A stretch of DNA of 64,000 nucleotides. Origin: Trichococcus ilyis (GTDB lineage Bacteria; Bacillota; Bacilli; Lactobacillales; Aerococcaceae). Under the pieces are notes generated by a model. The model was not told the origin of the DNA. It saw only the letters and a list, made by a program, of their open reading frames with translations, and made no database searches. Location: assembly GCF_900109135.1 (NCBI RefSeq), contig NZ_FNYT01000007.1, positions 33,038 through 97,037 on the forward strand, in the 5' to 3' direction. The position numbers and the translations under genes were made by a program. Below are positions 31,511-40,264 of the stretch, in pieces (position 1 is the first letter of the stretch; every line of letters starts with the position of its first letter).

Positions 31511-33001
31511 TCAGGCCAATTCCCAAAGCGCAAGGCTATAATCGACTGTGCTGCCTGCCACGAGCGACAGGCCGTTTTCGCCGGCCTGCGGGAAGACGCG
31601 GGAGGTGAAGGTGCCTTCGCCGTCGTTGACGAAGATTTCGATCGAACTGGTGTCGACGAAGATCTGCAGTTTCACCGTATCCATCTGTCCGACCGCCAAA
31701 GTGCGGGTCGTGCCGTAGCTTTGCGCGAACGGGATGCCGCAGCGGCTGCGGTCGATCGTGATTTTGTTGGTTGACGGATCCAGGGTGATGCGGAAACGTT
31801 TGTCGTTGGCGGCATCTGCGCAGAGATCCAAGGTCACCGGCGCGTGCTTGTCCGAAGTCGGGAAAGCCAGATCCAGCTGCAGTTCGTAACAGTTGCCGCC
31901 GTTGCGTTCGATGCGCTTTTCACCCGCCAGCAAACCGGCTTCGGAAACCGATTTTTCTTTGCGCAAGGCAACCAGTTCGCGGACGGGTTGCTGGATCAGT
32001 TTGCCTTCCTTGACCGACAGTTCGCGCGGCAAAGTCAGGCAGTGGGCCCAGTCTTCGCTGTCGGTCGGGTACGCGACATCCGGCAAGCCCATCCAGGCCG
32101 TCAGGATGCGGCGGCCGTCCGGGCTTTCGGCGGTCTGGGTGGCGTAGAAATCGAAGCCGGCATCCAGTTCCCGGAAGCCATCGTGCGCCAATTTCAGTTC
32201 ATCCAGCCGGAAATCATCGGCGATGACGTAGCCGGTCTGGAAAATGTTGTGGTAGCGGTCGCCTTCCGGCTCGATTCCCTGCGGCGAAAACAGCAATACC
32301 GTCTTGCCGTCGATTTCGAACAGGTCCGGGCATTCCCACATGTAGCCGAAATCAGGCAGGCCGGCATCGACTTCGCCCATCAGTTCCCACTCCACTGCAT
32401 CCACCGATCGGTACAAGAGGATCGTGCCGGTCTCATCGCTGCGCTGGGCGCCGATGACGGCATAATAGATGCCGTGCTGCTCCCAGACTTTCGGGTCGCG
32501 GAAGTGGTCGGTGTAGCCTGCCGGATTGCCGGCGATAGCGGGCGGCAGGAACTTGGTGAAGCTGCCGTCCTCCTCCATGCGGGCAACGATCTGGTTCGGC
32601 ACCCTTTCCCATTTTTCCGTGCGGACATTGCCTGTGTACATGATGTGCAGTTGGCCGTCCTTGACGAAGCCGCTGCCGGAGTAGACGCCGTGGCTGTCGT
32701 ACTCTGTGTCGGGCAACAACGCGACGCCCTCTTCGTTCCATTGCACGAGGTCCGTCGAAGTCAGATGGAACCAGTGCTTCAGGCCGTGGACCGCGCCCAT
32801 CGGAAACCATTGATAGAAGAGATGCCATTTGCCGTCGAAATAGGTGAAGCCGTTCGGATCGTTCAAAAGGCCTGTGTTCGGTTGGATGTGGTAATTTTGG
32901 CGGAAGGGGGACTGCGCCACCCTTTTCGCCAGTTCATCGAGATAGTTGTCGGAATAATCCGAGAGTTTTTTATAGCGCTCCTCGCGCGTCCATTCTTTCA
33001 T
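31511..33001 (-). CDS. scrB: Sucrose-6-phosphate hydrolase (GH32)
   Basis: Cytosolic invertase of 496 residues that splits PTS-imported sucrose 6-phosphate into glucose 6-phosphate and fructose. The three GH32 signatures are clear: NDPNG at 47-51 with nucleophile Asp48, FRDP at 167-170, and ECPD at 223-226 with acid/base Glu223. The C-terminal beta-sandwich starts near 350 and contains the family-typical FVDTSSIEIFVNDGE. GGAAGGAA precedes the ATG. It follows the scrA permease after 24 bp in the same operon and ends at a strong terminator. Confidence 0.95.
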   Translation of the reverse strand: MKEWTREERYKKLSDYSDNYLDELAKRVAQSPFRQNYHIQPNTGLLNDPNGFTYFDGKWHLFYQWFPMGAVHGLKHWFHLTSTDLVQWNEEGVALLPDTEYDSHGVYSGSGFVKDGQLHIMYTGNVRTEKWERVPNQIVARMEEDGSFTKFLPPAIAGNPAGYTDHFRDPKVWEQHGIYYAVIGAQRSDETGTILLYRSVDAVEWELMGEVDAGLPDFGYMWECPDLFEIDGKTVLLFSPQGIEPEGDRYHNIFQTGYVIADDFRLDELKLAHDGFRELDAGFDFYATQTAESPDGRRILTAWMGLPDVAYPTDSEDWAHCLTLPRELSVKEGKLIQQPVRELVALRKEKSVSEAGLLAGEKRIERNGGNCYELQLDLAFPTSDKHAPVTLDLCADAANDKRFRITLDPSTNKITIDRSRCGIPFAQSYGTTRTLAVGQMDTVKLQIFVDTSSIEIFVNDGEGTFTSRVFPQAGENGLSLVAGSTVDYSLALWELA

Positions 33002-33025
33002 CGTTTTATTCCTTCCTTTGTAACT

Positions 33026-34456
33026 TTATTTAGCTTCCTTTTTACTCCAGTCGCGTTTGCTGAAGAAGTAGGTCATGGCTACGGTCACGACTGTCGCGAT
33101 CAGCATGCCCAGGACGTAGAACCATAATTGTTCTTGTTTGATCGAGATGACGCCTGGCAACCCGGCTGCGCCCAATGCGATCGCTTTGACTTTGAAGAAG
33201 GAAATGAATGCGCTGCTGACGCCGGAACCGATCATCGCTGCGTAGAACGGGTAGCGGTATTTCAAGTTGATACCGAACATCGCAGGCTCAGTGATCCCCA
33301 AGTAAGCGGAAATTGCGGATGCGGAAGCCAAGCTTTTCGTTTTTTGCTCCTTGATCAGGAAGAACATCGCCAATGCTGCAGCACCTTGGGAAACGTTGGA
33401 CATTGCTGCGATCGGGAAGATGAACGTACCGCCTGTTTTGGCGATGTCGGCCAACAATTGCGTTTCGACAGCGATGAAGCTATGGTGCATACCGGTAACA
33501 ACCAGTGGTGCGTAGAAGAATCCGATGATCGCGCCGCCGATTGCGCCGGTTGTGTCATACAACCAAACCAGGCTGTTTGTCATCACGTCGCCGAGCGTGC
33601 GCGTCAACGGGCCCACCAAGGTGAAAGTCAGGAAACCAGTGATGATCAAAGCGAACAGCGGTGTGACCAGGTTATCCAATGATGTGTGCACGCGTTTGTG
33701 CAGGAATGTTTCGATTTTAGCCAGGATGAAAGCTGCAAACAGGATCGGCAGGACTGTTCCTTGGTAACCGACTTTCGCGATTTCGAAGCCGAAGATATCC
33801 CAGAAAGGCACTTCGCCCGCCGCCAAAACGGATGGATAAGCATAAGCGTTGACCAGATCCGGATGGACCATCAACATCCCCAAAACAGCTCCCAAGTATG
33901 GGTTTCCGCCGAATTTCTGCGTCGCGCTGAAACCGATCAGGACAGGCAGGAAGACATATGCCGCATTGGAGAAGGTATTGATCATCGCCGCAAAACCTTC
34001 GAAGGCAGGATACGCTTCAATCAGCGATTTTCCGGCAACGAACAGATCCTGTGCAGTGAATACGTTGTTCAAACCCATCATCAAACCACAAGCAACGATG
34101 GCCGGGATGATCGGTACGAAGATATCCGAAAGCATCTTGACGCCCTGTTGGATCGGGTTCAGTTTTTGCGTACCGGCTGTCTTGACTTCCTCTTTGCTCA
34201 TGGCGTCGATGCCGGCCATTTTAATGAACTCTTTGTAAACTTCATTGACGGTTCCGGATCCAAGAATGATCTGATATTGGCCGGCTGTGGAGAATGTCCC
34301 CTTGACTACATCCAAGTCGTCCAATTTCGCTTGATCGACTTTGCCTTCATCCTTCAAAACCAGGCGCAGGCGTGTCGCGCAGTGCGTCGCTGCCTGTACG
34401 TTGTCTTTTCCACCGATATCCGTCAACAATTCTTCTGCAATCTTTTTGTAATCCAT
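33026..34456 (-). CDS. scrA: PTS sucrose-type EIIBC permease
   Basis: Product of 476 residues. N-terminal EIIB domain (1-90) carries phosphocysteine Cys26 in THCATRLR. The EIIC membrane domain begins near 110 ([19 protein letters not shown]) with [13 protein letters not shown] and [14 protein letters not shown] as family landmarks. There is no fused EIIA, so phosphate must come from another IIA. It is first in the scrA-scrB operon. The leader has two near-palindromic GGAACCGGTTCC operators and a cre-like element overlapping a good promoter, so both sucrose repressor and CcpA control are likely. The trehalose family is related, but the ScrB partner favours sucrose. Confidence 0.92.
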   Translation of the reverse strand: MDYKKIAEELLTDIGGKDNVQAATHCATRLRLVLKDEGKVDQAKLDDLDVVKGTFSTAGQYQIILGSGTVNEVYKEFIKMAGIDAMSKEEVKTAGTQKLNPIQQGVKMLSDIFVPIIPAIVACGLMMGLNNVFTAQDLFVAGKSLIEAYPAFEGFAAMINTFSNAAYVFLPVLIGFSATQKFGGNPYLGAVLGMLMVHPDLVNAYAYPSVLAAGEVPFWDIFGFEIAKVGYQGTVLPILFAAFILAKIETFLHKRVHTSLDNLVTPLFALIITGFLTFTLVGPLTRTLGDVMTNSLVWLYDTTGAIGGAIIGFFYAPLVVTGMHHSFIAVETQLLADIAKTGGTFIFPIAAMSNVSQGAAALAMFFLIKEQKTKSLASASAISAYLGITEPAMFGINLKYRYPFYAAMIGSGVSSAFISFFKVKAIALGAAGLPGVISIKQEQLWFYVLGMLIATVVTVAMTYFFSKRDWSKKEAK

Positions 34457-34525
34457 TTTTTCTCCCTCTTTCCTTAGATAGGCTGTGCGATAAATAAGTG
34501 CAATAAAAAATTGATCTCATTTTTC

Positions 34526-34537
34526 GGAACCGGTTCC
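34526..34537. promoter_or_regulatory. scr operator 1
   Basis: Perfect palindrome GGAACCGGTTCC in the scrA leader, typical of LacI-family repressor sites. Confidence 0.7.
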
Positions 34538-34579
34538 TTTCGGTTCCAAAATGATAAGGAGCTGGTTTTTCGCATCGTT

Positions 34580-34591
34580 GAAACCGGTTCC
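34580..34591. promoter_or_regulatory. scr operator 2
   Basis: GAAACCGGTTCC, one mismatch from the other operator; centres are 54 bp apart. It lies just downstream of the scrA -10. Confidence 0.7.
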
Positions 34592-34602
34592 TCTTGATAT
34601 GT

Positions 34603-34631
34603 ATGGTAAACCCTTTCAAAGATAAAGTCAA
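34603..34631 (-). promoter_or_regulatory. scrA promoter with overlapping cre
   Basis: Minus strand TTGACT (rc 34626-34631), 17-bp spacer, TACCAT (rc 34603-34608). The spacer and -10 contain TTGAAAGGGTTTACC (34605-34619), one central mismatch from a cre. Confidence 0.7.
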
Positions 34632-34678
34632 GCGTTTTTCTTAAAAAATTTCTCCGATTGTAAAAATGGAGACACCAA

Positions 34679-34713
34679 ACGCAAAGGCACCCTATTGTCC
34701 GAGCGCCTTTGCG
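34679..34713. repeat. Hairpin between scrA promoter and LRR lipoprotein gene
   Basis: ACGCAAAGGC/GCCTTTGCGT, 10-bp perfect stem, no T run. Nothing else is recognisable in 34632-34828. Confidence 0.5.
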
Positions 34714-34828
34714 TGTTTAGTGCATCCAGGCTTTAACAAGGCCGCAATGTCTCTCCAGAGGCGTCATCCACCTTCAGTTTCTGCAGACAGATTTCACAAG
34801 GAATGCAGATTCCAGTCTCATGCACTCA

Positions 34829-36181
34829 TTATTCGAACCAGGTGATGTCGCAGCCCGGCAGAGCGCTCTGCAGCTCTTCTTGTTGTTGGGTATTGATGCC
34901 TGACCTGCTGATCAGCAGTTTCCCCAACTTGGCCAGACCCATCAAAGGTCTGGTATCACTGATCGGATTCTCATTCAAATCCAAGTACCAAAGTTCCGTC
35001 AGGTTCGCCAAAGCAGTGATGTCGCTGATCCGGTTACCGGCCAGACTCAAATGTCTGATTTTTGCAAGGCTAGCCAAGCTGTCGATCGCGCTGATCTGAT
35101 TCTGCGCCAAATCCAGGTAAACCAATTCAGTAAGGCCTGCCATGGCTCCGGCATCTTTCACTTGCGCCCCTCTGACCTCGAGGTGGGTCAGTTCCAGCAA
35201 ATCCGCCAAACTGCCCAGTTCCTCGACCGGCGTATTGTTCAGATCCAGGCGCGTCAGTTTCGTCAGCTTGGCCAATGGGGTGAGGTCGCTGATTTCAGTC
35301 CCGCTCAAGTCCAACGTCAGCAGGTTCCCCAATCCCTCCAGCCCGTTGGCGTCGCTGATCCCGGTGCCGCTCAAGTCCAGTGTCAGCAAATGCGTCAATC
35401 CGGATACGGCGCCGATGTCGTTTATGGGCGTGTTCTCCAGTTCTAGGATGGTCAGCTGCGTCAAGCCGGATACGGCTGCGATATCGGCGACCTGGGTATT
35501 GCCCAAGTTCAGGTAGCGCAGCTGTTGTGCGTCCTTCAAGGCAGCAATATCCTCGACTCTGGTGTTGCGCAAGTTCAATGACTGGAGGCTTTCCATTCCA
35601 GTCAAGGGACGGATATCGTTGACGGCGGTGTCGTTCAGGTAGAGCATCGCCAACTGCTTTAACCCCGCCAACGGTTTGATGTCTTCCAGCTTGTTGTTGT
35701 TCAGATACAACGTTTTGAGCCGGGTCAGATCGGCCAAGGCTGCAACGTCCTCAACTCGGGTATGGCTGATATCCAGGTATTCCAGTTGCGACAAGCCGGC
35801 CAAGCTGCTAATGTCGCTGACTTCTGTTTGGTTCAGGTGAAGGATCCGCAAATTGGTGAAATGTTCGATCCCATCAATGGCGCTGATGTCTTTGTTGCCC
35901 AGATAGAGCGCGTCAACCGCTTCGACGTCACTTGCCGCAAGCTCGCCTTCTTCTTTGCCGATCAGCTTGCGCACATAAAGCTCCAGGTCTTCATCGGCGA
36001 ATGTCAGTACCGTGCCGGCGCCCGCAGTTTCGCTATCCTTTTCTGTTTCCTTATCGCTGGCGGCTTGGGCGGAGCTCTCCTGGCTGGTTTGTGCTCCACT
36101 CTGTCCGGTTGTCGTTGTGCTGGTGCAGCCCGCCAGTGATAGCAGGACGAAGAGGAACAGCAGCCTTATTCTTTTTTCCAT
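34829..36181 (-). CDS. Leucine-rich-repeat lipoprotein (internalin-like)
   Basis: Surface lipoprotein of 450 residues. The signal MEKRIRLLFLFVLLSLAG ends at lipobox Cys19. A Ser/Thr/Gln-rich linker (20-55) follows, then about fifteen 21-22-residue leucine-rich repeats of the internalin type (LxxLxxLxLxxNxIxDIxxLAG), from about 85 to 430. There is no LPXTG anchor. LRR surface proteins bind proteins or glycans; the ligand is unknown. I chose ATG 36181 because GGAGG lies nine bases before it, whereas the frame is open further upstream. It is monocistronic, with a minus-strand TATAAT (rc 36309-36314) about 130 bp upstream. Confidence 0.88.
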   Translation of the reverse strand: MEKRIRLLFLFVLLSLAGCTSTTTTGQSGAQTSQESSAQAASDKETEKDSETAGAGTVLTFADEDLELYVRKLIGKEEGELAASDVEAVDALYLGNKDISAIDGIEHFTNLRILHLNQTEVSDISSLAGLSQLEYLDISHTRVEDVAALADLTRLKTLYLNNNKLEDIKPLAGLKQLAMLYLNDTAVNDIRPLTGMESLQSLNLRNTRVEDIAALKDAQQLRYLNLGNTQVADIAAVSGLTQLTILELENTPINDIGAVSGLTHLLTLDLSGTGISDANGLEGLGNLLTLDLSGTEISDLTPLAKLTKLTRLDLNNTPVEELGSLADLLELTHLEVRGAQVKDAGAMAGLTELVYLDLAQNQISAIDSLASLAKIRHLSLAGNRISDITALANLTELWYLDLNENPISDTRPLMGLAKLGKLLISRSGINTQQQEELQSALPGCDITWFE

Positions 36182-36395
36182 AAAAAACAGCCTCCTTTTT
36201 TGGGAAAAAACTGCCAGAGCTGACGACATGCACTATGCTGGAATGGGTCGTCAGAACGTGATCGCTGAATCGAATCATTTTGATCCGATAATAATCTGCC
36301 TTATGCCTATTATAAGGCTCCTCCTGTTTAAGCGCTACCATTAAGGGTTTCCTTGCCTTTTGCGGGCATTCAATCCCTATGTTTTTCTCATTCAG

Positions 36396-36447
36396 AAAAA
36401 AAAACAGGCCGAGCTTCGGAGTCTTTCTCCGAAGCCCGGTCTGTTTT
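36396..36447 (-). terminator. Terminator of the OFA-type MFS gene (bidirectional)
   Basis: AACAGGCCGAGCTTCGGAG with CTCCGAAGCCCGGTCTGTT, loop TCTTT, A/T runs both sides. Confidence 0.85.
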
Positions 36448-36458
36448 GAATGATGTCT

Positions 36459-37694
36459 CTATTGGGCAGCTTCCACAGCCGGCTTGGCAGCGCCTTTGCT
36501 TTTTGCATAGACCAGACTCAAACCCAATCCGGCAAGAACGACTGCTATCGCGACGTAGAAGGCTTTCGTGAAGTCGCCATTGTTTGCGGCAGCCAACGAA
36601 GCGGTCACTTTCGGCGCAACGAAAGCGGCGCTCGAAAAGCCAATGAAGACGATGCCGTAGTTGACGCCCTGGTTAGCCGGACCGAAATTATCCATGACCA
36701 AGCCCGGAAAGATGCCCATGACGCCGCCGAAGCAGAGTCCCAAGGTGACGACTCCGACAGCGAAAGACCAGATTTGGTTGACGCTGACGAGCAGGACGAA
36801 GGCAAAAATGATCGCGCTGTAGATGATGATGACCGCGCGGATCTGGCCGATGCGATCGGAGACCGCGCCCCAGAATACCCGTCCGGACGTGTTGCTCAAG
36901 GAATATAGGCTGACATAAGCGGCTGCAGCCGAGGCCGACAGACCGAACATCGACTGCCCGATCAACGAGGCGTTCGAAGCGATCATCAAGCCGGAAAAGG
37001 CGCCCATCGCGAACATCAGGATCAGCAAGTAGAAAGCCGGACTCGCCAGCATTTCCTTCCAGTTTTTGTTTGCTCCGCTTACCTTGGTTGGCACGATTTC
37101 AGAGGCTGCAGCCTCTTGCGGCACAATCTGTTTCGGCGCCGAACGGATGAACAGGCTAAAACAGAAGCCAATCAGCGCATACGCCAAGCCCATACGCCAG
37201 AAAGCCTGGCTAACGCCGTAGCGTTCGATCAGCGCATTCGCGATCGGCGCTGCGATGATTGCCGCGCCGCCCATGCCGCCGGTGATCAGTCCGGAAGCCA
37301 AGCCTTTTTTGTCCGGGAAGAAACGGATCGTATTACTGAGGCAGGCGGAATAGGCAAAATTCTGCGCGAAACCTCCGAAGATGCCGTAGATCAGATACAG
37401 TTGGAAAATGCTTGTCGCCTGCCCGGTGAAGGCGAAGCTGACCCCGAAGAGGACGACGCCGATGCGCGCGATCCATTTCGCCCAGCCGCGGTCCGTCAAA
37501 TAGCCGCCGAAGATCATCGGGATCGGCCCCACTGCCGAATTGAGCGCGAACGCCATCATGATGTCCGGCACCGCCCATCCCCGCAATTCCGCCAACGGCC
37601 CCGCGAACACACTGAATGTGTAGACGATACCGGAGCACAACAAGATCCCCATCGAGCTTATCAGGACCACCCAACGATTTGTTTCTTTTGTCAT
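36459..37694 (-). CDS. OFA-family MFS transporter (oxalate/formate-antiporter-like)
   Basis: Twelve-helix carrier of 411 residues. The opening RWVVLISSMGILLCSGIVYT, the conserved YGIFGGFAQNFAYSACLSNT and WGAVSDRIGQ match the oxalate:formate antiporter branch of the major facilitator superfamily. Members move monocarboxylates or dicarboxylates; many are only loosely related to the true oxalate antiporter, so substrate is open. GGGGTAAAAAG precedes the ATG. It stands alone with its own terminator. Confidence 0.85.
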   Translation of the reverse strand: MTKETNRWVVLISSMGILLCSGIVYTFSVFAGPLAELRGWAVPDIMMAFALNSAVGPIPMIFGGYLTDRGWAKWIARIGVVLFGVSFAFTGQATSIFQLYLIYGIFGGFAQNFAYSACLSNTIRFFPDKKGLASGLITGGMGGAAIIAAPIANALIERYGVSQAFWRMGLAYALIGFCFSLFIRSAPKQIVPQEAAASEIVPTKVSGANKNWKEMLASPAFYLLILMFAMGAFSGLMIASNASLIGQSMFGLSASAAAAYVSLYSLSNTSGRVFWGAVSDRIGQIRAVIIIYSAIIFAFVLLVSVNQIWSFAVGVVTLGLCFGGVMGIFPGLVMDNFGPANQGVNYGIVFIGFSSAAFVAPKVTASLAAANNGDFTKAFYVAIAVVLAGLGLSLVYAKSKGAAKPAVEAAQ

Positions 37695-37934
37695 TCTTTT
37701 TACCCCTTTTCCGATTTCCTTGTCTATTTTTCAGGGCTGGCGGCAGGCGAGGCGTGCCGCTGTCCCAATATTTGCTGATGCCTTTCATTTTTGAAGGTTG
37801 TTCCAGTATGCCACGGAAATCGGCTATAGGGTAACACTTAATTAATATATATAGTTATAGCCTGATGTTATACATTAGTAAGCTGATCAATTCTGAGGGC
37901 TCATATTGTTCCAGTTGTGCGTCCGGAGTGCTCT

Positions 37935-38092
37935 TCTCTCGACAATAAGGATACCGAAAACCACATAACGTCCGACAGATCCTCCTTCTGTCGGGCTTTA
38001 GCCCAGGACGGTGTCGCGGATTGTCGAGAAATCACGCTTCTGTCGACAAAAACAATACCGAAAACCGCAAAACACCCGACAGCCCGCCAGGA
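37935..38092. repeat. CCGACAG / GCGGTTTTCGG-type element, copies 4a and 4b
   Basis: Inverted relative to copies 1-3: GATACCGAAAACCACATAAC then TCCGACAG, a TCTGTCGGGC, then AATACCGAAAACCGCAAAAC and CCCGACAG. Confidence 0.65.
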
Positions 38093-38102
38093 ATTTGGCT
38101 AC

Positions 38103-38139
38103 AAAAAAATAAGCCGCCTCAGTCAATCTGAGGCAGCCT
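38103..38139 (-). terminator. Terminator of AEC permease gene
   Basis: GCCTCAG/CTGAGGC stem followed on the minus strand by GGCTTATTTTTTT. Confidence 0.8.
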
Positions 38140-38157
38140 GATTCATTGCATAAGTTG

Positions 38158-39069
38158 TTAGCCCATCACTGCCAGCACGAGCGGCATCGCAAAAATCCCG
38201 ATCAGTATCGAGACGGAATTCATGAAGGCGGAGGTTTCGACGTCCCCGCCGGCTTCGTCGGTGAATCCGGTCGCCATCGATGCGATCGGCGAGAAGAACA
38301 GCATGCAGAGGATCGTCTTCACGACCGCCGAGACCGGCAGGAAGAGCACGATCAGGATGGAAAAGATCAGCGAAAAGCCGTAGCGGATGGCCAAGTATTT
38401 GAAGGCCAACTTGAAGCGGTGCGCATCCAGGCCCAATTCCAGACCGACCCCGATCATCAGCATCGCCATGAACGTGTTTGCGCCGCCCACAGTCGAGGTG
38501 AAGGTGATGACGGCATCCGGCAGGCGCAAATCAAAGATGCGCATCAGCAACAGGATCAGGTACGTGTCGAAAAGCGGCGAAAGGAACATCAGCTTGAGGA
38601 AGCCCAACAAAGTCGTTTTTTGTTGTTCGTCAGCAACCGAACGGGCCCAGCCGTAGCCGATACCGGCGGCGCCGAAGGAATTGCCGACATCGAAAAGCGA
38701 AGCGAAAATGACCGACTGCGGGCCCATCAATCCGGCAATGTACGGCATCGCGAAGGCCCCGACGTTGTAGCTGCCGATGTTGACGATGGCGAAAGCCTGG
38801 GCGATGCCACCTTTGCGCTGGTTGACGAGATAACCGGTGACCTGCTGGACAAGGTTTGCGACGACGCCGATTGCGGTCAGAAACAAGAGGTTGTAGGTGA
38901 TGTCGAAATTATTGAAACTCGTGATCAGTGCGCACGGCAGCGTGATCCGCAACACGATTTTTGAAATTTTCGGAAAATCATCCGAGCTGACCCACCCGAT
39001 CCGTTTGATGACGTAGCCGATCACGATGATCATGATCAACGATGCGGCTTTTGCTGCTATTTCCCCCAT
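38158..39069 (-). CDS. AEC-family permease
   Basis: Integral membrane protein of 303 residues with about ten helices in two halves, the normal size of auxin-efflux-carrier-family transporters, which in bacteria include malonate and malate carriers. Landmarks are VIKRIGWVSSDDFPKISKIV near the start, LRITLPCALITSFN, and the second-half MIGVGLELGLDAHRFKLA. CAGGGGGAACGTA precedes the ATG. It is monocistronic. The family does not allow substrate prediction here. It serves as reference for the shortened AEC gene at 19883. Confidence 0.85.
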   Translation of the reverse strand: MGEIAAKAASLIMIIVIGYVIKRIGWVSSDDFPKISKIVLRITLPCALITSFNNFDITYNLLFLTAIGVVANLVQQVTGYLVNQRKGGIAQAFAIVNIGSYNVGAFAMPYIAGLMGPQSVIFASLFDVGNSFGAAGIGYGWARSVADEQQKTTLLGFLKLMFLSPLFDTYLILLLMRIFDLRLPDAVITFTSTVGGANTFMAMLMIGVGLELGLDAHRFKLAFKYLAIRYGFSLIFSILIVLFLPVSAVVKTILCMLFFSPIASMATGFTDEAGGDVETSAFMNSVSILIGIFAMPLVLAVMG

Positions 39070-39172
39070 TACGTTCCCCCTGCTCGCGTTTTTCCTTCTA
39101 TTATACCAAAAATAATCCGGCTGCAGCGCACCCCTCCGTATTTTGTAATCGCGTTACGGATCCTGGAAAACG

Positions 39173-39219
39173 AAAAAAGTCCCGCCGGCCCAAATGGATG
39201 GGCGCGGACGGAACTTTTT
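39173..39219 (-). terminator. Terminator of carbonic anhydrase gene (bidirectional)
   Basis: AAAAAGTCCCGCC... pairs with ...GGACGGAACTTTTT around GGCCCA/TGGGC; bulged but with A/T runs on both sides. Confidence 0.75.
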
Positions 39220-39252
39220 CCCAGTGCGATGAACGCACCGAAATTGGTCTGG

Positions 39253-40074
39253 CTACTCTTCGTATTTCAGAACGGAGCGCTCACCCAACGGTTGGACTTC
39301 CCGGTTGTTGCCTTCGTAGTACTCGTTGAAGGCCGCGATCTGTTCCGAGGAAGCTTCCACCGGGTTCGCCAGCACATACCACTCGACATTTTCGGTCAGC
39401 GGCGGTGTCGTCAAGGAACCCAGGTAATGGTAGTAGCTTTTGTTGGCCGGCAGCAGCTCGGCAACATTCAGGCTGAGTCCGCTCGCAACATCAGATTCTT
39501 CATTGGCCTTCACATCATCCAAAATCGCCTGGAAGGCAGCATTTGCTGCGCCTTCTTCAAAGAAGACCGCGATGACCGCCAAACGGCCGTCCTGGGCTTT
39601 GTGGACGAAATGCAGTTCGATCGGATAGTGTTCCCCATCCAAGGTGTGCTCGCTCGGCGAATGCAGATGGAATTGCTTCAATTCGAAGCTGCGTCCGGCG
39701 ATCGTTGCTTGGCCGCCGTCCTCCATCTCGATGCTGTGGCCGTTGTCGATCACATCGATGACCTCTTCTTCGTAGTCCAGGATGAGCGACCCGTCTGCGT
39801 TCATCGCTTCGGCTGCACCCGTTTCGATGTTGATCGGGGATTGCATTTCGCCAGATTCGAAAGTCCAATCCTCCTGGTTTTCATAATCCAGGTGCTCTTC
39901 GGCTGCTGCTTCGGTTGTTTTTTCAGTCGTTGGCTCGGACGTTGCCTCAGCAGTCGCTTCCTGCACGCCGCTTTCCGCTTCCGTCGTTTGTTCTTGGCCG
40001 CAGCCGCTCAGTCCCAGTAAGGCGAATGCCCCCAGCACCGCCAAATATTTCTTCCATTCTTTTGCATGATTCAT
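39253..40074 (-). CDS. Alpha-type carbonic anhydrase, secreted lipoprotein
   Basis: Zinc enzyme interconverting CO2 and bicarbonate, here at the cell surface. Signal and lipobox LSGC place the lipidated cysteine at 25. A Thr/Glu-rich linker runs to about 60, then the catalytic domain. The zinc ligands are His136 and His138 in QFHLHSPSEH and His155 in ELHFVH. GNxxSPIN-like MQSPINIET and SLTTPPLTENVEW are also alpha-class hallmarks. At 273 residues the catalytic part is normal. GGGGAGG lies upstream of the ATG. It is monocistronic. Being extracellular, it may support CO2 or bicarbonate supply for carboxylation reactions such as those needing biotin; that link is inference. Confidence 0.92.
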   Translation of the reverse strand: MNHAKEWKKYLAVLGAFALLGLSGCGQEQTTEAESGVQEATAEATSEPTTEKTTEAAAEEHLDYENQEDWTFESGEMQSPINIETGAAEAMNADGSLILDYEEEVIDVIDNGHSIEMEDGGQATIAGRSFELKQFHLHSPSEHTLDGEHYPIELHFVHKAQDGRLAVIAVFFEEGAANAAFQAILDDVKANEESDVASGLSLNVAELLPANKSYYHYLGSLTTPPLTENVEWYVLANPVEASSEQIAAFNEYYEGNNREVQPLGERSVLKYEE

Positions 40075-40264
40075 TTCCCGTTCTTCCTCCCCTAAAACAA
40101 TATCCGTTTATTATACAATAATTCACAAATGAATTTCTGTTCCATTTGCGAAAAACAATAATCTGACAGGTTTCCCCTTCAGTTCGCTGTATTCAAAAGG
40201 ATATTGCGTTGGGAGGAAGGCGGGCCTATCCGGTCCCGATTGCGGTTCCGGATGCCGGCATGAG

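Larger units (their letters stand above)
37695..38157. other. Intergenic region with CCGACAG-type elements
   Basis: Contains the 5' leader of the MFS gene (AT-rich, 37820-37880), a CCGACAG-type element (37935-38092) and the terminator of the AEC gene (38103-38139). No gene seen. Confidence 0.6.

Noticed and set aside
31844-33127. 427-codon plus-strand frame
   Set aside because: Antisense shadow of scrB, which has all GH32 catalytic motifs.
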